DNA from: Streptomyces aureocirculatus
Lineage (GTDB): Bacteria; Actinomycetota; Actinomycetes; Streptomycetales; Streptomycetaceae
Length of the DNA: 64,000 nucleotides
Assembly: GCF_000720475.1 (NCBI RefSeq)
Contig: NZ_JOAP01000016.1
Coordinates: forward strand, 56,263 to 120,262
Direction of reading: 5' to 3'
Shown here: positions 26,700 through 39,275 of the stretch, piece by piece
Layout: each line of letters begins with the position of its first letter
Numbering within the stretch: position 1 is the stretch's first letter
Program-made: the position numbers and the translations under genes
The notes under the pieces: model-generated
The model's database searches: none
What the model was told of the DNA's origin: nothing
What the model saw: only the letters and a program-made list of their open reading frames with translations

Positions 26700-28766
26700 C
26701 TACCCGCGCTCCCCCAGGCCCTGCGCGTCCGTGTCCGGCGGCGGCTCGTCCCCCTGTTCCGGGGGCAAGGTCATGCCGACCCGCAGGACGTTCAGGGCGA
26801 AGGCCGCGTTGCGGTGGCCGGTTTCGGCTGCCTCGCGGTACCAGCGGGCGGACTTTTCCACGCGGCCGGGCCGCAGTACCAGCTCGGCCAGGTGGAACGC
26901 CGCGTCCGGGTCCCCCGCCTCCGCGCCCGCGGTGAACCAGTGCCGGGCGCGGTCGCGGTACAGCTTGCCCAGCGTGACGTAGGCGTCCGTCCGTCCCGCC
27001 GCGGCGGCCCGCTCCAGATATCCGGCCGCCTCCATGGCCGCGCCCCGGCCCGCGAGGATGTGGCCCAGTTCGTTGCAAGCCAGGGTGTGGCCCCGGTCGG
27101 CGGCCCTGCGGTACCAGCCCTCCGCCTCCGACACATCGCCCGCGGCCGCCGTGACCCAGCCGAGCAGGAGGTACGCCTCGACGTCGCCCTCGGCGGCGCG
27201 GGGCGCGAGGGCGGCACGGCACGCGGCGACCACGGGTGCGACGTCAAGACCGTACCCGGCGGCCGTCGCGGACCCGTGGATCCACACCGGGACCGGTACC
27301 TGCCCGAGCTCACCGGACCGGACGGCGTCCGCGACGAGGGAGCCGTAGGCGCGGTAGGTGTCCGCCTCCGCTCCGGGGACGAGCAGCCCGGTCGCCTCGT
27401 ACCGAAGCCGGGTGGCCCAGGTCAGGGCGTCCTCGAACGACTCGTGCCGTTGCTCCTCGCGGACGGAGGCCTCCTGCTCGCCGTAGCCCTCCAGGACCGC
27501 GCACAGCACGGGGAGCGGGATGTCCTCCTCGATCCCGCAGCGGGCGAGGTCGATGGCGGCGCGCACCAGGAAGTGACCGGTCGGGTGCCTCCGCGGGCGC
27601 CGGGCCCTGCGCCACTCGTCCCACAGCTCCGGCCCCAGGGCGAGGTACTCGGTGACCCCGCGGCCGCCGCGCCACTTCGCGGCGGCCGTGAGGCGAGGGT
27701 CCTCGGCACCTGCGAGCCGCGCCAGTTCGGTGGCGCTCCAGCGGCGGGACAGCTCGACGGTGCGGGCGCCGCTCAGGACCCGGGCTGCGGGGCCGCCGCC
27801 GAAGCGGTGCTCGTCGTACGCCGTGTCGCGCATGGTGGCGAGGACGAGCACACGCTCCTGGGTGAGCCGGAAGAGGAGCGCCGCGGTGAGGCCCTGGGGG
27901 CCGAGGTGGTCCTCCAACTCGTCGAGCCAGAGGATGCGGTGGCCGGCACGGCCGTGCTCGCCGGAGGCGATGCCCCGCAGGTCCGCCCCGGGGTGCGGGG
28001 CGTGCACACGGGGCTCGGGGTCGGTGCCCGCGCTCAGCGCCGCCCAGGCCGCCGTCATCGTCTTGCCGGACAGCGGCCCGCCGGTGACGACGACAAGGCC
28101 GCCCTCGTGCAGACCCCGTACGACGAGGGAGTGGAGCTCTTCGTCACAGTCACGCTCCACGTAGGGCGTGAGGCTCGGCTCGTCCCCGAAGTGGCTCGTG
28201 GGACGCACGCCGAACCAGAGGCGCCGCAGTTGGCCGACGCGGGGCCAACTGTCGGCCGGGGCCTGGCCGTGGGCGAGGGTGGTGTGGACGGTGACGTCGC
28301 CCGCGATGGTTCCGGCCTGGATCACCGCGCCCACCGAGCTGTCGGAGACATCGTTCCGCGTCGGGGGCCGCGGGGGCACGCCGGACGGGGCCGCGGCGGA
28401 CGGCTGCTCGGCGGGCGGAGCCGCGGCGGACGGGTCCTCGGCGGGCGGAGCCGCGGCGGACGGGTCCTCGGCGGGCGGAGCCGCGGCGGACGGGTGCTCG
28501 GCGGGCGGGGCCGCGGCGGACGGCTGCTCGGCGGGCGGAGCCGCGGCGGACGGGTGCTCGGCGGGCGGAGCCGCGGCGGACGGGTGCTCGGCGGGCGGAG
28601 CCGCGGCGGACGGGTGCTCGGCGGGCGGGGCCGCCCGGTACGGCTCGTCGTACGGGCGCGGTCCGGCCGGTACGGGCGTGGACACCCGTACGCTCATGTC
28701 GCACCCGCAGTCCATGCAGAAGCGGACGCCCTCCTCCAGTTGGGCCTGGCACATCGGGCAGTACAC
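26700..28766 (-). CDS. zinc-ribbon NTPase with Sel1/TPR repeats
   Basis: A 688-residue protein. GTG 28766 follows GAGGAGG by five bases. An N-terminal zinc ribbon (CPMCQAQLEEGVRFCMDCGC) precedes eight in-frame copies of a ten-residue AAPPAEHPSA unit (about 46-125). A short VIQAGTIAGDVTVH motif of the kind seen in actinobacterial conflict or signalling NTPases comes next. The NTPase has Walker A TGGPLSGKTM (about 229-238) and Walker B ILWLDELED (about 278). Sel1/TPR repeats occupy about 520-670 (AEGWYRRAADRGHTLA). It looks like a STAND-type signalling protein. No effector domain is recognisable. Confidence 0.78.
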   Translation of the reverse strand: MYCPMCQAQLEEGVRFCMDCGCDMSVRVSTPVPAGPRPYDEPYRAAPPAEHPSAAAPPAEHPSAAAPPAEHPSAAAPPAEQPSAAAPPAEHPSAAAPPAEDPSAAAPPAEDPSAAAPPAEQPSAAAPSGVPPRPPTRNDVSDSSVGAVIQAGTIAGDVTVHTTLAHGQAPADSWPRVGQLRRLWFGVRPTSHFGDEPSLTPYVERDCDEELHSLVVRGLHEGGLVVVTGGPLSGKTMTAAWAALSAGTDPEPRVHAPHPGADLRGIASGEHGRAGHRILWLDELEDHLGPQGLTAALLFRLTQERVLVLATMRDTAYDEHRFGGGPAARVLSGARTVELSRRWSATELARLAGAEDPRLTAAAKWRGGRGVTEYLALGPELWDEWRRARRPRRHPTGHFLVRAAIDLARCGIEEDIPLPVLCAVLEGYGEQEASVREEQRHESFEDALTWATRLRYEATGLLVPGAEADTYRAYGSLVADAVRSGELGQVPVPVWIHGSATAAGYGLDVAPVVAACRAALAPRAAEGDVEAYLLLGWVTAAAGDVSEAEGWYRRAADRGHTLACNELGHILAGRGAAMEAAGYLERAAAAGRTDAYVTLGKLYRDRARHWFTAGAEAGDPDAAFHLAELVLRPGRVEKSARWYREAAETGHRNAAFALNVLRVGMTLPPEQGDEPPPDTDAQGLGERG
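28390..28631. repeat. 30-bp coding tandem repeat
   Basis: Eight consecutive 30-base units (GCCGCGGCGGACGG then GTGCTCGGCGGGCGG, with small changes) keep the reading frame of the NTPase gene. They encode AAPPAEHPSA with His, Gln or Asp at the seventh residue. The exact period and few synonymous differences suggest recent expansion. Confidence 0.85.
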
Positions 28767-28860
28767 CGTCGCCTCCTCGGGCCGCAACTCCCGCAACTCC
28801 CGCTCCACACGGCCGGGTTCGGTGCCGCGAGTGCGCCCCGAATCCCCCGGGGCAACCGTA

Positions 28861-29898
28861 CTAAGCCCCGGGCGCCTCGGCCTCGCGTACCGCGTCCCGG
28901 TAGGCCCGGGCCGCCGCCCGCAGCGCCGCCTCCGGGTCCGTGCCCTCGGCCTCCGCGCGGACGGCCATCGCCAACAGGTCGTACCCGACGCCGCCGCCCG
29001 TGGGCAGGGGGACGTCGAGGCCCGCCGTGCGGACGCGGGACGCCAGCTTGGCGGCGAGGGCCAGGCCCGGCTGGCCGAGGGGGATGCCTTCGGTGACGGA
29101 GGTGCGCTGCTTCTCCTGCGCCTTGGTGCGCAGCCAGTGCTCCTTGACCTCCTCGGGGGTGGACGCGGTGTCCTCACCGAAGACGTGCGGATGGCGGTGG
29201 ACGAGCTTGTCGACGATACCGGCGGCGACGTCGTCCACGGAGAAGGCGGCACCGTCCTCGGCCTCCTCCGCGATGCGTGCGTGGAAGACCACCTGGAGCA
29301 GCACGTCGCCCAGCTCCTCGCACAGCTCGTCCGTGGCACCGTCCTCGGTGGTCTCGATGGTCTCGATGGCCTCGACGAGTTCGTACGCCTCCTCGATGGC
29401 GTACTTCGCGAGGCCCTGGTGGGTCTGGCGCGAGGACCAGGGGCATTCGGTGCGGATGCGGTCCATGACCTGGACCAGGTCGAGGAGGCGGGCGCCCGGC
29501 AGGTCGTACGACCCGGGGAGCAGTTCCAGGTCGGGCATCGGGACCCGGCCGGCGCCCGCGAGGCGGGCCAGGCCGTCGGTGAGGCGGCGGTCGCCGTCGG
29601 CGGTGGCGACGACGAGCACCGTGCGGCCCCCGGCGCAGGCGCGCACCAGCTCCTCCGCGGTGGGCGCGGCCTGCTTGACGTCGACGCCCGCTTCCCGCAG
29701 ATACGGCAACTGGGGGTGCGTGGCGTCGGCGCACACGACCTCGTCCGCGCCGTGCAGCGCCTGCCAGGCGGGCCAGGACAGCAGGCCGGGCGCGACCCGG
29801 TGGCTGGTGGTGAGCAGGACGACACGGCCCACGCCGTCCCCGCCGGTCTCGGCGGCGGGCCCGACGGTGGTCTCGGCGGCGGTCTCGATCTCGTTCAC
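28861..29898 (-). CDS. mazG: nucleoside triphosphate pyrophosphohydrolase MazG
   Basis: A 345-residue house-cleaning enzyme that splits NTPs to NMP and PPi. Residues about 25-140 are a degenerate tetrapyrrole-methylase-like N-domain (VVLLTTSHRVAPGLLSW). The MazG domain (about 145-300) has the Mg-binding pairs EEAYELVEAIE and ELCEELGDVLLQVVFHA, and KLVHRHPHVFGE. The start is uncertain: GTG 29898 and GTG 29916 both lack a well-spaced site. It lies 94 bases upstream of the NTPase gene on the same strand. Confidence 0.88.
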   Translation of the reverse strand: MNEIETAAETTVGPAAETGGDGVGRVVLLTTSHRVAPGLLSWPAWQALHGADEVVCADATHPQLPYLREAGVDVKQAAPTAEELVRACAGGRTVLVVATADGDRRLTDGLARLAGAGRVPMPDLELLPGSYDLPGARLLDLVQVMDRIRTECPWSSRQTHQGLAKYAIEEAYELVEAIETIETTEDGATDELCEELGDVLLQVVFHARIAEEAEDGAAFSVDDVAAGIVDKLVHRHPHVFGEDTASTPEEVKEHWLRTKAQEKQRTSVTEGIPLGQPGLALAAKLASRVRTAGLDVPLPTGGGVGYDLLAMAVRAEAEGTDPEAALRAAARAYRDAVREAEAPGA

Positions 29899-29941
29899 CC
29901 CTCGAACGTAGCCCACCCCCGCACCCCGCCGGGAAGCGCAC

Positions 29942-30108
29942 CCGCCCCGTCAGGGGCGCGGGAACTGCGCGCCCGCCCCGTCAGGGGCGGGGGAACTGCG
30001 CGCCCGGCCCGGGAGACGCCGCAGACGCGTCTGCCTCATCGCCTCGCAGACGCGTCCGCGGCTTGGACGTGGTCGCGCGCGCAGTTCCCCGCGCCCCTTG
30101 GGGGCGTC
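29942..30108. repeat. composite inverted-repeat element, copy B
   Basis: The left arm is present twice in tandem (about 29944-29973 and 29975-30004, GTCAGGGGCGCGGGAACTGC type). The right arm is at 30075-30106 (GCGCAGTTCCCCGCGCCCCT). Two CGCAGACGCGTCYGC palindromes sit between them, as in 3940-4080. It fills the gap between the mazG start and the SurA-like lipoprotein gene. Confidence 0.82.
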
Positions 30109-30112
30109 TCGC

Positions 30113-30787
30113 TCACGCCTGGGTGGGGGGCGCCGTCCCGTCCGGGGAGACCTCCCGGACCCAGGGGGTCTTCAGGTCCGCGCGCTTGCTCGCCTTGACG
30201 TCCCAGGTGCCGTACCGCGGGTTCAGGTCGACATCGAGCTTCTTGGAGGCCTTGGACATGGCCGCCCAGAAGGTGTTCTGGCCCTCCGGGGAGTTCATGT
30301 CGGCGCCGAGCGCGCGGGCGATCTTCTGCGCCTCGATCTCCGTGCGGATGCTGTCGTCGAGGCGGCCCGGCGCGACGCTGTAGCGCTGCAGCCACTCCGT
30401 CTCCAGGGCCTTGGGGCCACCCGCCTGCTCCTCCAGGCCCGCCCGCATGGTCTGGATCTCCCTGCGCGTGACGCGCACGTCGGCGTCCCGCGCCGCCCGG
30501 TGCAGGACCTTGTCGAGCACCATCGTGTGCAGCGTGCTGCGGGCCAGGCCGCCGCTCTTGGCGATGACCTGCCCGTACTGCGTGTCGTCGGGGAGGGCGG
30601 CCCGCTGCGCGGAGCGCACCTCGTTCACCCTGTTCTCCAGTTGGGCGACCGTGATGCGCTGGTCGCCGACGACGGCCGCGGCGCCGGGATGCGCGTCGTT
30701 GCCGCAGCCGGTCAGGAGCGGGGCCGCGACGAGGGCGGCTGCGGAGAGGATGAGCGCGGAGCGACGACGACTGCTGCGGCGGTGCAA
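30113..30787 (-). CDS. SurA N-terminal domain lipoprotein
   Basis: A 224-residue protein. I choose TTG 30787 because GGGAGGT lies four bases upstream and no ATG or GTG fits the signal peptide. An Arg-rich n-region, hydrophobic core and lipobox LLTGC give lipidation at about Cys 23. The mature part is the SurA N-terminal chaperone fold (AVVGDQRITVAQLENRV, then DADVRVTRREIQTMRA). There is no PPIase domain, so it is more likely a holdase than an isomerase. It acts on the outer face of the membrane. It lies 186 bases past the kinase stop on the same strand. Confidence 0.82.
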   Translation of the reverse strand: MHRRSSRRRSALILSAAALVAAPLLTGCGNDAHPGAAAVVGDQRITVAQLENRVNEVRSAQRAALPDDTQYGQVIAKSGGLARSTLHTMVLDKVLHRAARDADVRVTRREIQTMRAGLEEQAGGPKALETEWLQRYSVAPGRLDDSIRTEIEAQKIARALGADMNSPEGQNTFWAAMSKASKKLDVDLNPRYGTWDVKASKRADLKTPWVREVSPDGTAPPTQA

Positions 30788-30973
30788 GTGGACCTCCCGG
30801 TGGAGAGATTGTGCTTCGCTGCACAAAGTCTTGCGGTGATCGATGGTAGGCAGTGGTGGTCGGCTCGGCCACCCATTCGACCAACGATTCGCGAGCAGTT
30901 CGGGCACTGCGGGTGCCCAGGGCCTGTCAGCGCGCATGGCCTCGCGTGGCAGACGGGAATTGTCGGACACGCC

Positions 30974-32515
30974 CTACCCCCGCACCTGCCCCAGCCAGTG
31001 CAGTGTGCGCCGGATCTCCGCCGGGAAGGGGTGGCCGACGCCGTGCACCCGCTCGGCGTCGAGGACGAGGCGCCCCAGGATGTCGTGGGCGGCCGGGCGG
31101 TCGCCGAGGGCGAGCAGGAGCTGGCCGATGCGGCGCCGGATCTCCAGGGACTGGCGAATGTCGGCGGTGGCGTACTGGTTCTCGTAATAGGGGAGCAGCG
31201 TCCGGTACTCGGCGAGCGCGGCGGCCGGATCGCCGAGCTGCTCCAGGCATTGCGCGGCCTCGTAGCGGAACTGAAGCGACTGCGGGTCGGCGTGGCCCGA
31301 CTCGGCGGCGCGCTGGTCGGCGAGGCGGCGCAGCTCGGGCAGGGCACGGCGGTACTGGCCGTCGTCCATGAGCGTGGCCGCGTACTGCTTGCGCAGGGTG
31401 CGGACGACGGGTGAGTGCTCGCCGTGCTGCGCGGCGGCGTCCGGCAGGATCGCGCCGAGGATGTCCACGGCCTGCGTGATGCGGCCCTCGCCGAGCAGCC
31501 GCTTGACCTCGTCGACGGCGGCGGCGACACCCTGCCCGGCCCCGGGCGGCCGGGGCTGCGGGGCGGGCGTCGCGGCGCGGTCGGGCCAGGGCGCGGCCGG
31601 GCGCAGGAACGGGCGGGTCGGGTCCAGGGGGCGGCCGGTGGGCACGGCGCGCCCCGGCAGTAGCGGCGCGAGCTCCTCGTACACGTCCTGGGCGCTGGCG
31701 GGCCGGTGCTGCGGGTCCTTGGCGAGCAGCCGCAGGACCAGGGATTCGAGGGCGTCGGGGACTTCGGGCCGCAGTCTGCGCAGGGGCAGCGGCGGCTCGT
31801 ACAGATGGCGGTGCAGCACGCCGAGCGCGGTCGAGCCGGCGAACGGCACGTCGCCGCTGAGGAGTTCGTGCAGGACGACGCCGAGCGCGTACAGGTCCGT
31901 GTACGGGCCGACGGCGCCGCCCATGGCCTGCTCGGGCGCCATGTACGAGGGGCTGCCGATCGGGGAGCCGGTGTGGGTGAGGCGGGTGGTGTCGGTGTCC
32001 ATGACCGAGGCGATGCCGAGGTCGAGGACGGTGACCGTGCCGTCCTGCTTCACCATCACGTTCCGCGGCTTCAGGTCGCGGTGCACGATCGGCACGGCGT
32101 GCACCGCGGAGAGCACGGCGCACAACTGGGCGGCGACGGCGACCGCCCACTGCCAGGGGTAGGGGCGGTGTTCGGCGAGGTGGTCGCCGAGGTCGGCCCC
32201 GTCGACGTAACCCATGACGAGGTACAGGTCGTCGCCGTCGCTGCCCGCGTCGTGCACCGTGACGAGGCCGGGGTGGTCGACCTGCGCGGTGACGCGGCAC
32301 TCGCGGGCGAAGCGGCGGCGCAGCTCCTCGGTCCGGCCCTGGCCCGCCGGGCCCGCGACCCTGTCCGGGCGCAGCAGCTTGACCGCGACCCGCCGGTCGA
32401 GGCGCTGGTCGTAGGCCGTCCAGACCTGGCCCATGCCGCCCTGGCCGAGCAGCGTCGACAGCTCGTACCGCCCGGCGACCACGCGGTGGTCCGTGCCCCC
32501 CGTTCCGGCGGCCAC
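30974..32515 (-). CDS. Ser/Thr protein kinase with TPR-like C-terminus
   Basis: A 513-residue Hanks-type kinase. The Gly loop LGQGGMGQVW is near 20, VAVKLL holds the ATP lysine, HRDLKPRNVMV is the catalytic loop (about 144), and SPSYMAPEQ the P+1 region. The magnesium motif is DLGIA rather than DFG. After about residue 290 a Pro-rich linker leads to helical TPR-like repeats (QYRRALPELRRLADQ, PAAALAEYRTLLPYYENQ). There is no membrane segment, unlike PknB. GTG 32515 is two bases after the stop of the membrane-protein gene, so the two are translationally coupled. Confidence 0.9.
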   Translation of the reverse strand: MAAGTGGTDHRVVAGRYELSTLLGQGGMGQVWTAYDQRLDRRVAVKLLRPDRVAGPAGQGRTEELRRRFARECRVTAQVDHPGLVTVHDAGSDGDDLYLVMGYVDGADLGDHLAEHRPYPWQWAVAVAAQLCAVLSAVHAVPIVHRDLKPRNVMVKQDGTVTVLDLGIASVMDTDTTRLTHTGSPIGSPSYMAPEQAMGGAVGPYTDLYALGVVLHELLSGDVPFAGSTALGVLHRHLYEPPLPLRRLRPEVPDALESLVLRLLAKDPQHRPASAQDVYEELAPLLPGRAVPTGRPLDPTRPFLRPAAPWPDRAATPAPQPRPPGAGQGVAAAVDEVKRLLGEGRITQAVDILGAILPDAAAQHGEHSPVVRTLRKQYAATLMDDGQYRRALPELRRLADQRAAESGHADPQSLQFRYEAAQCLEQLGDPAAALAEYRTLLPYYENQYATADIRQSLEIRRRIGQLLLALGDRPAAHDILGRLVLDAERVHGVGHPFPAEIRRTLHWLGQVRG

Positions 32516-32517
32516 GG

Positions 32518-33117
<600 letters not shown>

Positions 33118-33290
33118 GGCTGCTCCTGATACCTGACGCGGCCGTACGCCTCCGCGGGAGCGGCACCTGTGGGCGGGCCCCGGCGGCGTACGGCCGACGA
33201 ACGAACGAATGCGGTACGAGCGTATAGGCCGACCGGCACGACCGGTCCCGGGTTGTACCGAACCGTTGCCGTACTGGTCACACGCGCGCC

Positions 33291-33388
33291 GTCACGCATC
33301 CGCCGTCACGCGTCCGCCGTCACGTATCCGCCGTCACGCATCCGCAGTCACGCATCCGCAGTCACGCGTCCGCCGTCACGTATCCGCC
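33291..33388. repeat. seven 14-bp tandem units
   Basis: Seven head-to-tail copies of GTCACGCATCCGCC (14 bases) differ only at the seventh to ninth bases. The order is CAT, CGT, TAT, CAT, CAT, CGT, TAT, so a block of three units is duplicated around a single one. They lie between the membrane-protein promoter side and the 53-residue gene. Confidence 0.9.
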
Positions 33389-33401
33389 CTCGCGGCGCGC
33401 G

Positions 33402-33563
33402 TCACAGCACGTGCCGCACCCACACATTCGGTTCCACGTACACCGCGTAGCCGCGCGCGGGCTCGCAGTGCACCGGCACCAGGGCGCCGGGCACCTCGAC
33501 GAGGCCCTCCGCGTCGAACGGCAGCCCCGTCCAGTCGCGCCACCGCGCCGTCGTGCCCGCCAC
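33402..33563 (-). CDS. 53-residue conserved-looking small protein
   Basis: A short frame after the HNH gene, in the same phase and 33 bases beyond its stop. From GTG 33563 it reads MAGTTARWRDWTGLPFDAEG and ends YVEPNVWVRHVL. Almost every codon ends in G or C (two exceptions in 53), the mark of real Streptomyces coding. The WTGLPFD and YAVYVEPNVWVRH segments look like a small structured domain. The ribosome site is weak. It is probably co-transcribed with the HNH gene; function unknown. Confidence 0.65.
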   Translation of the reverse strand: MAGTTARWRDWTGLPFDAEGLVEVPGALVPVHCEPARGYAVYVEPNVWVRHVL

Positions 33564-33596
33564 CGGTCCCCGCCGTGAGACGTGGGGCGCGGTGCC

Positions 33597-34409
33597 TCAC
33601 CGCGCCCGGAAGCGTCCCGGTGCCTCGGTCGGGTTGCCGCCGCCCGGCAGCTTCTCCTGCGGGCAGCGCGAGAGCACCCGGCGCATCGCGTCCCGCTCGG
33701 CGCCGGTCACCCACAGCCCGTACTTCTTCTTCACGGCGACCTGCCGCGCGACGTAGGCGCACCGGTAGGACTTGTTCGCGGGCAGCCACGTCGCCGTGTC
33801 GCCGTCGCCCTTGCCGCGGTTGGGTCCCGCGTCGACGGCGAGGAGGTTGAGGGGGTCGTTGGCCAGGGCGATGCGCTTGCCAGGACGCCAGCCGCCCGCG
33901 CCCTTCTGCCAGGCGTCGGAGAGGGCCACGACATGGTCGACGTCGACCCGGCTGCGGCCGCGCGTGAACGTCACGTCCTTGCCGGTGTACGGGTCGGGGG
34001 CGAGGGTGCCCGACACCACCGTGCAGTCGCCGCCGCGGAACTTCACGCCGTCCAGGTCCCGTTTGAGTATGTCGTCCCGGGTACCGCACCCGTTGGAGTC
34101 GGTGTCGGCCCAGGGGCTGCCGAACCGCGCGCGGTCGTAACCGGTCTTGGGGGCACGGCCCTTGACGGTGAGTGAGTCCACGGCGGCGAGCGCGGCTCCG
34201 CCCCGCGCGCCGGAGCCAGGGGTCCCGCCCGCGTCACCGCCGTCGCGGGCGCCGTCCCTGCCTTCGTCGTCGCTCTTGCAGCCCGACACTCCGCCGAGCA
34301 GGACCAGCGCGGCCGCGACGCCCGCGACCGCGCGCCGCCCCGCCGTCCGTCCCCGCGCCGCCTGTCCTGCCGCCGACCGTCCTCGCGTCACGGTGCCCGC
34401 GAACCTCAC
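33597..34409 (-). CDS. secreted or lipid-anchored HNH endonuclease (DUF1524)
   Basis: A 270-residue protein. A long basic n-region and a hydrophobic stretch end in a lipobox-like VSGC (about 43), followed by a Gly/Asp-rich linker. The DUF1524 nuclease core has VDVDHVVALSDAWQ (metal-binding Asp-His) and NDPLNLLAVDAGPNRGKGDG (catalytic Asn/Asp), then ATWLPANKSYRCAYV. Such proteins are extracellular nucleases of actinobacteria. No immunity gene is evident except possibly the small gene after it. It is divergent from the NTF2-like gene. Confidence 0.87.
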   Translation of the reverse strand: MRFAGTVTRGRSAAGQAARGRTAGRRAVAGVAAALVLLGGVSGCKSDDEGRDGARDGGDAGGTPGSGARGGAALAAVDSLTVKGRAPKTGYDRARFGSPWADTDSNGCGTRDDILKRDLDGVKFRGGDCTVVSGTLAPDPYTGKDVTFTRGRSRVDVDHVVALSDAWQKGAGGWRPGKRIALANDPLNLLAVDAGPNRGKGDGDTATWLPANKSYRCAYVARQVAVKKKYGLWVTGAERDAMRRVLSRCPQEKLPGGGNPTEAPGRFRAR

Positions 34410-34539
34410 AGCTTTCCCTCCCCAGACCGGCCCGCCAAGGACCGGCCCCTACGGTAGCGGCCGGGGCTGCCGCTCCCCCGGACGGGTGTTACCTGCGGCG
34501 TAATCGACCGGCCCCGCCCCCGCGCGGCAAGCTGCCGGT

Positions 34540-35100
34540 ATGGACACCATGAACGCCACCGGGCCCACCGAGGCCCAAGCCGCAGCCGGACTCGGGGCGG
34601 AGGCCCAAGCCGCAGCCGGACTCGGGGCCGAGACCGAAGCCGCAGCCGGACTCGGGGCCGAGACCGAAGCCGCAGCCGGACTCGGGGCCGAGACCGAAGC
34701 CCAGGCCACCCGCGCCACCGTCCAGGCCTTCCTCGCCGCCCGTATGGCCGGGGACACCGAGCGGCTCACGGCGCTGTTCGCGGACCGCGTCGACTGGCTG
34801 CTCGCCGAGAACCCGGCGTGCCCCTGGATCCGCCCGCGCGCGACCGCCGCCGAATGCGCCGCCCAGGTCACGGACCTGAACCGGCACACCGTCGCGGAGG
34901 ACGCGCGGGCGTCCGTGGACACGTTCCTGGTCGAAGGACCGGACGCCGTCCTCATGGGACATCTGTCGGGGACCGTACGCGCCACCGGCAAGTCCTACGC
35001 GGGCCCCTTCGCCCTGCGCCTGACCGTCGAGGACGGCCGGATCACCCGGCACCACCTCTACGAGGACGGCCTGTCCATCGCGGCGGCCTGCACTCCCTGA
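34540..35100 (+). CDS. SnoaL/NTF2-like protein with repetitive N-terminus
   Basis: A 186-residue protein. Residues about 11-52 are four tandem copies of an AQAAAGLGAE-type unit from 30-base DNA repeats (34570-34702). The rest is one NTF2-like cone: ATRATVQAFLAARMAGDTER, LFADRVDWLLAENP, then AGPFALRLTVEDGRITRHHLYED. The family includes ketosteroid isomerase-like and SnoaL cyclase-like enzymes and plain binding proteins; no function is set. It starts at ATG 34540 with a weak site; ATG 34549 is an alternative. It converges on mfd (23 bases). Confidence 0.78.
   Translation: MDTMNATGPTEAQAAAGLGAEAQAAAGLGAETEAAAGLGAETEAAAGLGAETEAQATRATVQAFLAARMAGDTERLTALFADRVDWLLAENPACPWIRPRATAAECAAQVTDLNRHTVAEDARASVDTFLVEGPDAVLMGHLSGTVRATGKSYAGPFALRLTVEDGRITRHHLYEDGLSIAAACTP
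34570..34702. repeat. 30-bp coding tandem repeat (four units)
   Basis: Four in-frame copies of a 30-base unit (GCCGCAGCCGGACTCGGGGC then GGAGGCCCAA or CGAGACCGAA) encode the repeated Ala-rich segment at the N-terminus of the NTF2-like protein. The units are nearly identical in DNA. Confidence 0.85.
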
Positions 35101-35123
35101 GGCGGTACCGGGTCAGCTTCCGG

Positions 35124-38672
<3,549 letters not shown>

Positions 38673-38770
38673 GAAGAGGCATCCAGTCCGGGGCAGAGAA
38701 CGATGCGGACAACGCGAACGGCCCGACTCGTGGGGGGACGGGCCGGGGGCCTCCCAGGGTACGTCGGCGG

Positions 38771-38955
38771 GGCGGGGGGCACCCCTCGATGCGGGGGGCA
38801 CCCCTCTGTGCGGGGGCACCCCTCGATGCGGGGGGCCTCTCGATGCGGGGGCCTCTCGATGCGGGGCGCCCCTCGGCGCGGGGCTCCTCTCTGCGCGGGG
38901 CGCCCCTCGGCGCGGGGCTCCTCTCTGCGCGGGGCGCCCCTCGGCGCGGGGAGCT
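38771..38955. repeat. degenerate 16-19 bp tandem array upstream of mfd
   Basis: About ten units alternate GGGGGGCACCCCTCGATGC, GGGGGCCTCTCGATGC, GGGGCGCCCCTCGGCGC and GGGGCTCCTCTCTGCGC types. The last two types alternate strictly (ABABA) over 38874-38955. The array starts 98 bases upstream of the mfd start and continues almost to the 30-base dispersed repeat. Confidence 0.8.
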
Positions 38956-38984
38956 CCGCCCCTGGGCGGTCGTGTCGCCGCTCC

Positions 38985-39014
38985 GCGGCTCGTCCTCAAA
39001 CGCCGGACGGGCTG
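38985..39014. repeat. 30-bp dispersed repeat, copy 2
   Basis: Identical over 30 bases to 14781-14810, in the same orientation on the plus strand. A related inverted string (CAGCCCGTCCGGCGCGTCCGG) begins at 39042, so here the unit looks like one half of a palindrome-like pair. Confidence 0.8.
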
Positions 39015-39095
39015 AGATCACTGCCGCACCGGCACGTGTGCAGCCCGTCCGGCGCGTCCGGAGGCGAGGCCGGACTGCGGGCGAGGGGTGCAGCC

Positions 39096-39258
39096 CCCGG
39101 GGCCGGGGCCGGGGCCTGGGCCGGGGCCGGGGCCAGGGCCGGGGCCAGGGCCGGGGCCGGGGCCAGGGCCGGGGCCAGGTACAGGGCCGGGGCCAGGTAC
39201 AGGGCCGGGGCCAGGTACAGGGCCGGGGCCAGGTACAGGGCCGGGGCCAGGTACAGGG
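39096..39258. repeat. G-rich GGGGCC and 18-bp tandem array
   Basis: Runs of GGGGCCGGGGCCAGGGCC-type hexamers (39096-39178) pass into five copies of an 18-base unit GGGGCCAGGTACAGGGCC (about 39168-39258). The plus strand carries many G4 tracts and could form quadruplexes; the minus strand is the pyrimidine-rich partner. No coding use is credible. Confidence 0.85.
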
Positions 39259-39274
39259 GAACGTTCCCCTGTAC
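39251..39274. repeat. 24-bp perfect palindrome
   Basis: GTACAGGGGAAC followed directly by GTTCCCCTGTAC is a perfect palindrome of 24 bases at the end of the 18-base array. It could be a protein site or one half of a cruciform with the next hairpin. Confidence 0.85.
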
Positions 39275-39275
39275 G

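Noticed and set aside
33291..33388. Possible CRISPR array
   Set aside because: Units are 14 bases and directly adjacent, with no unique spacers and no cas genes in the window. The other arrays (26398, 28390, 38771) fail for the same reason.
39096..39258. Gly/Pro collagen-like protein encoded by the GGGGCC array
   Set aside because: All six frames are open because of the repeat itself; no start with a ribosome site and nothing on either flank.
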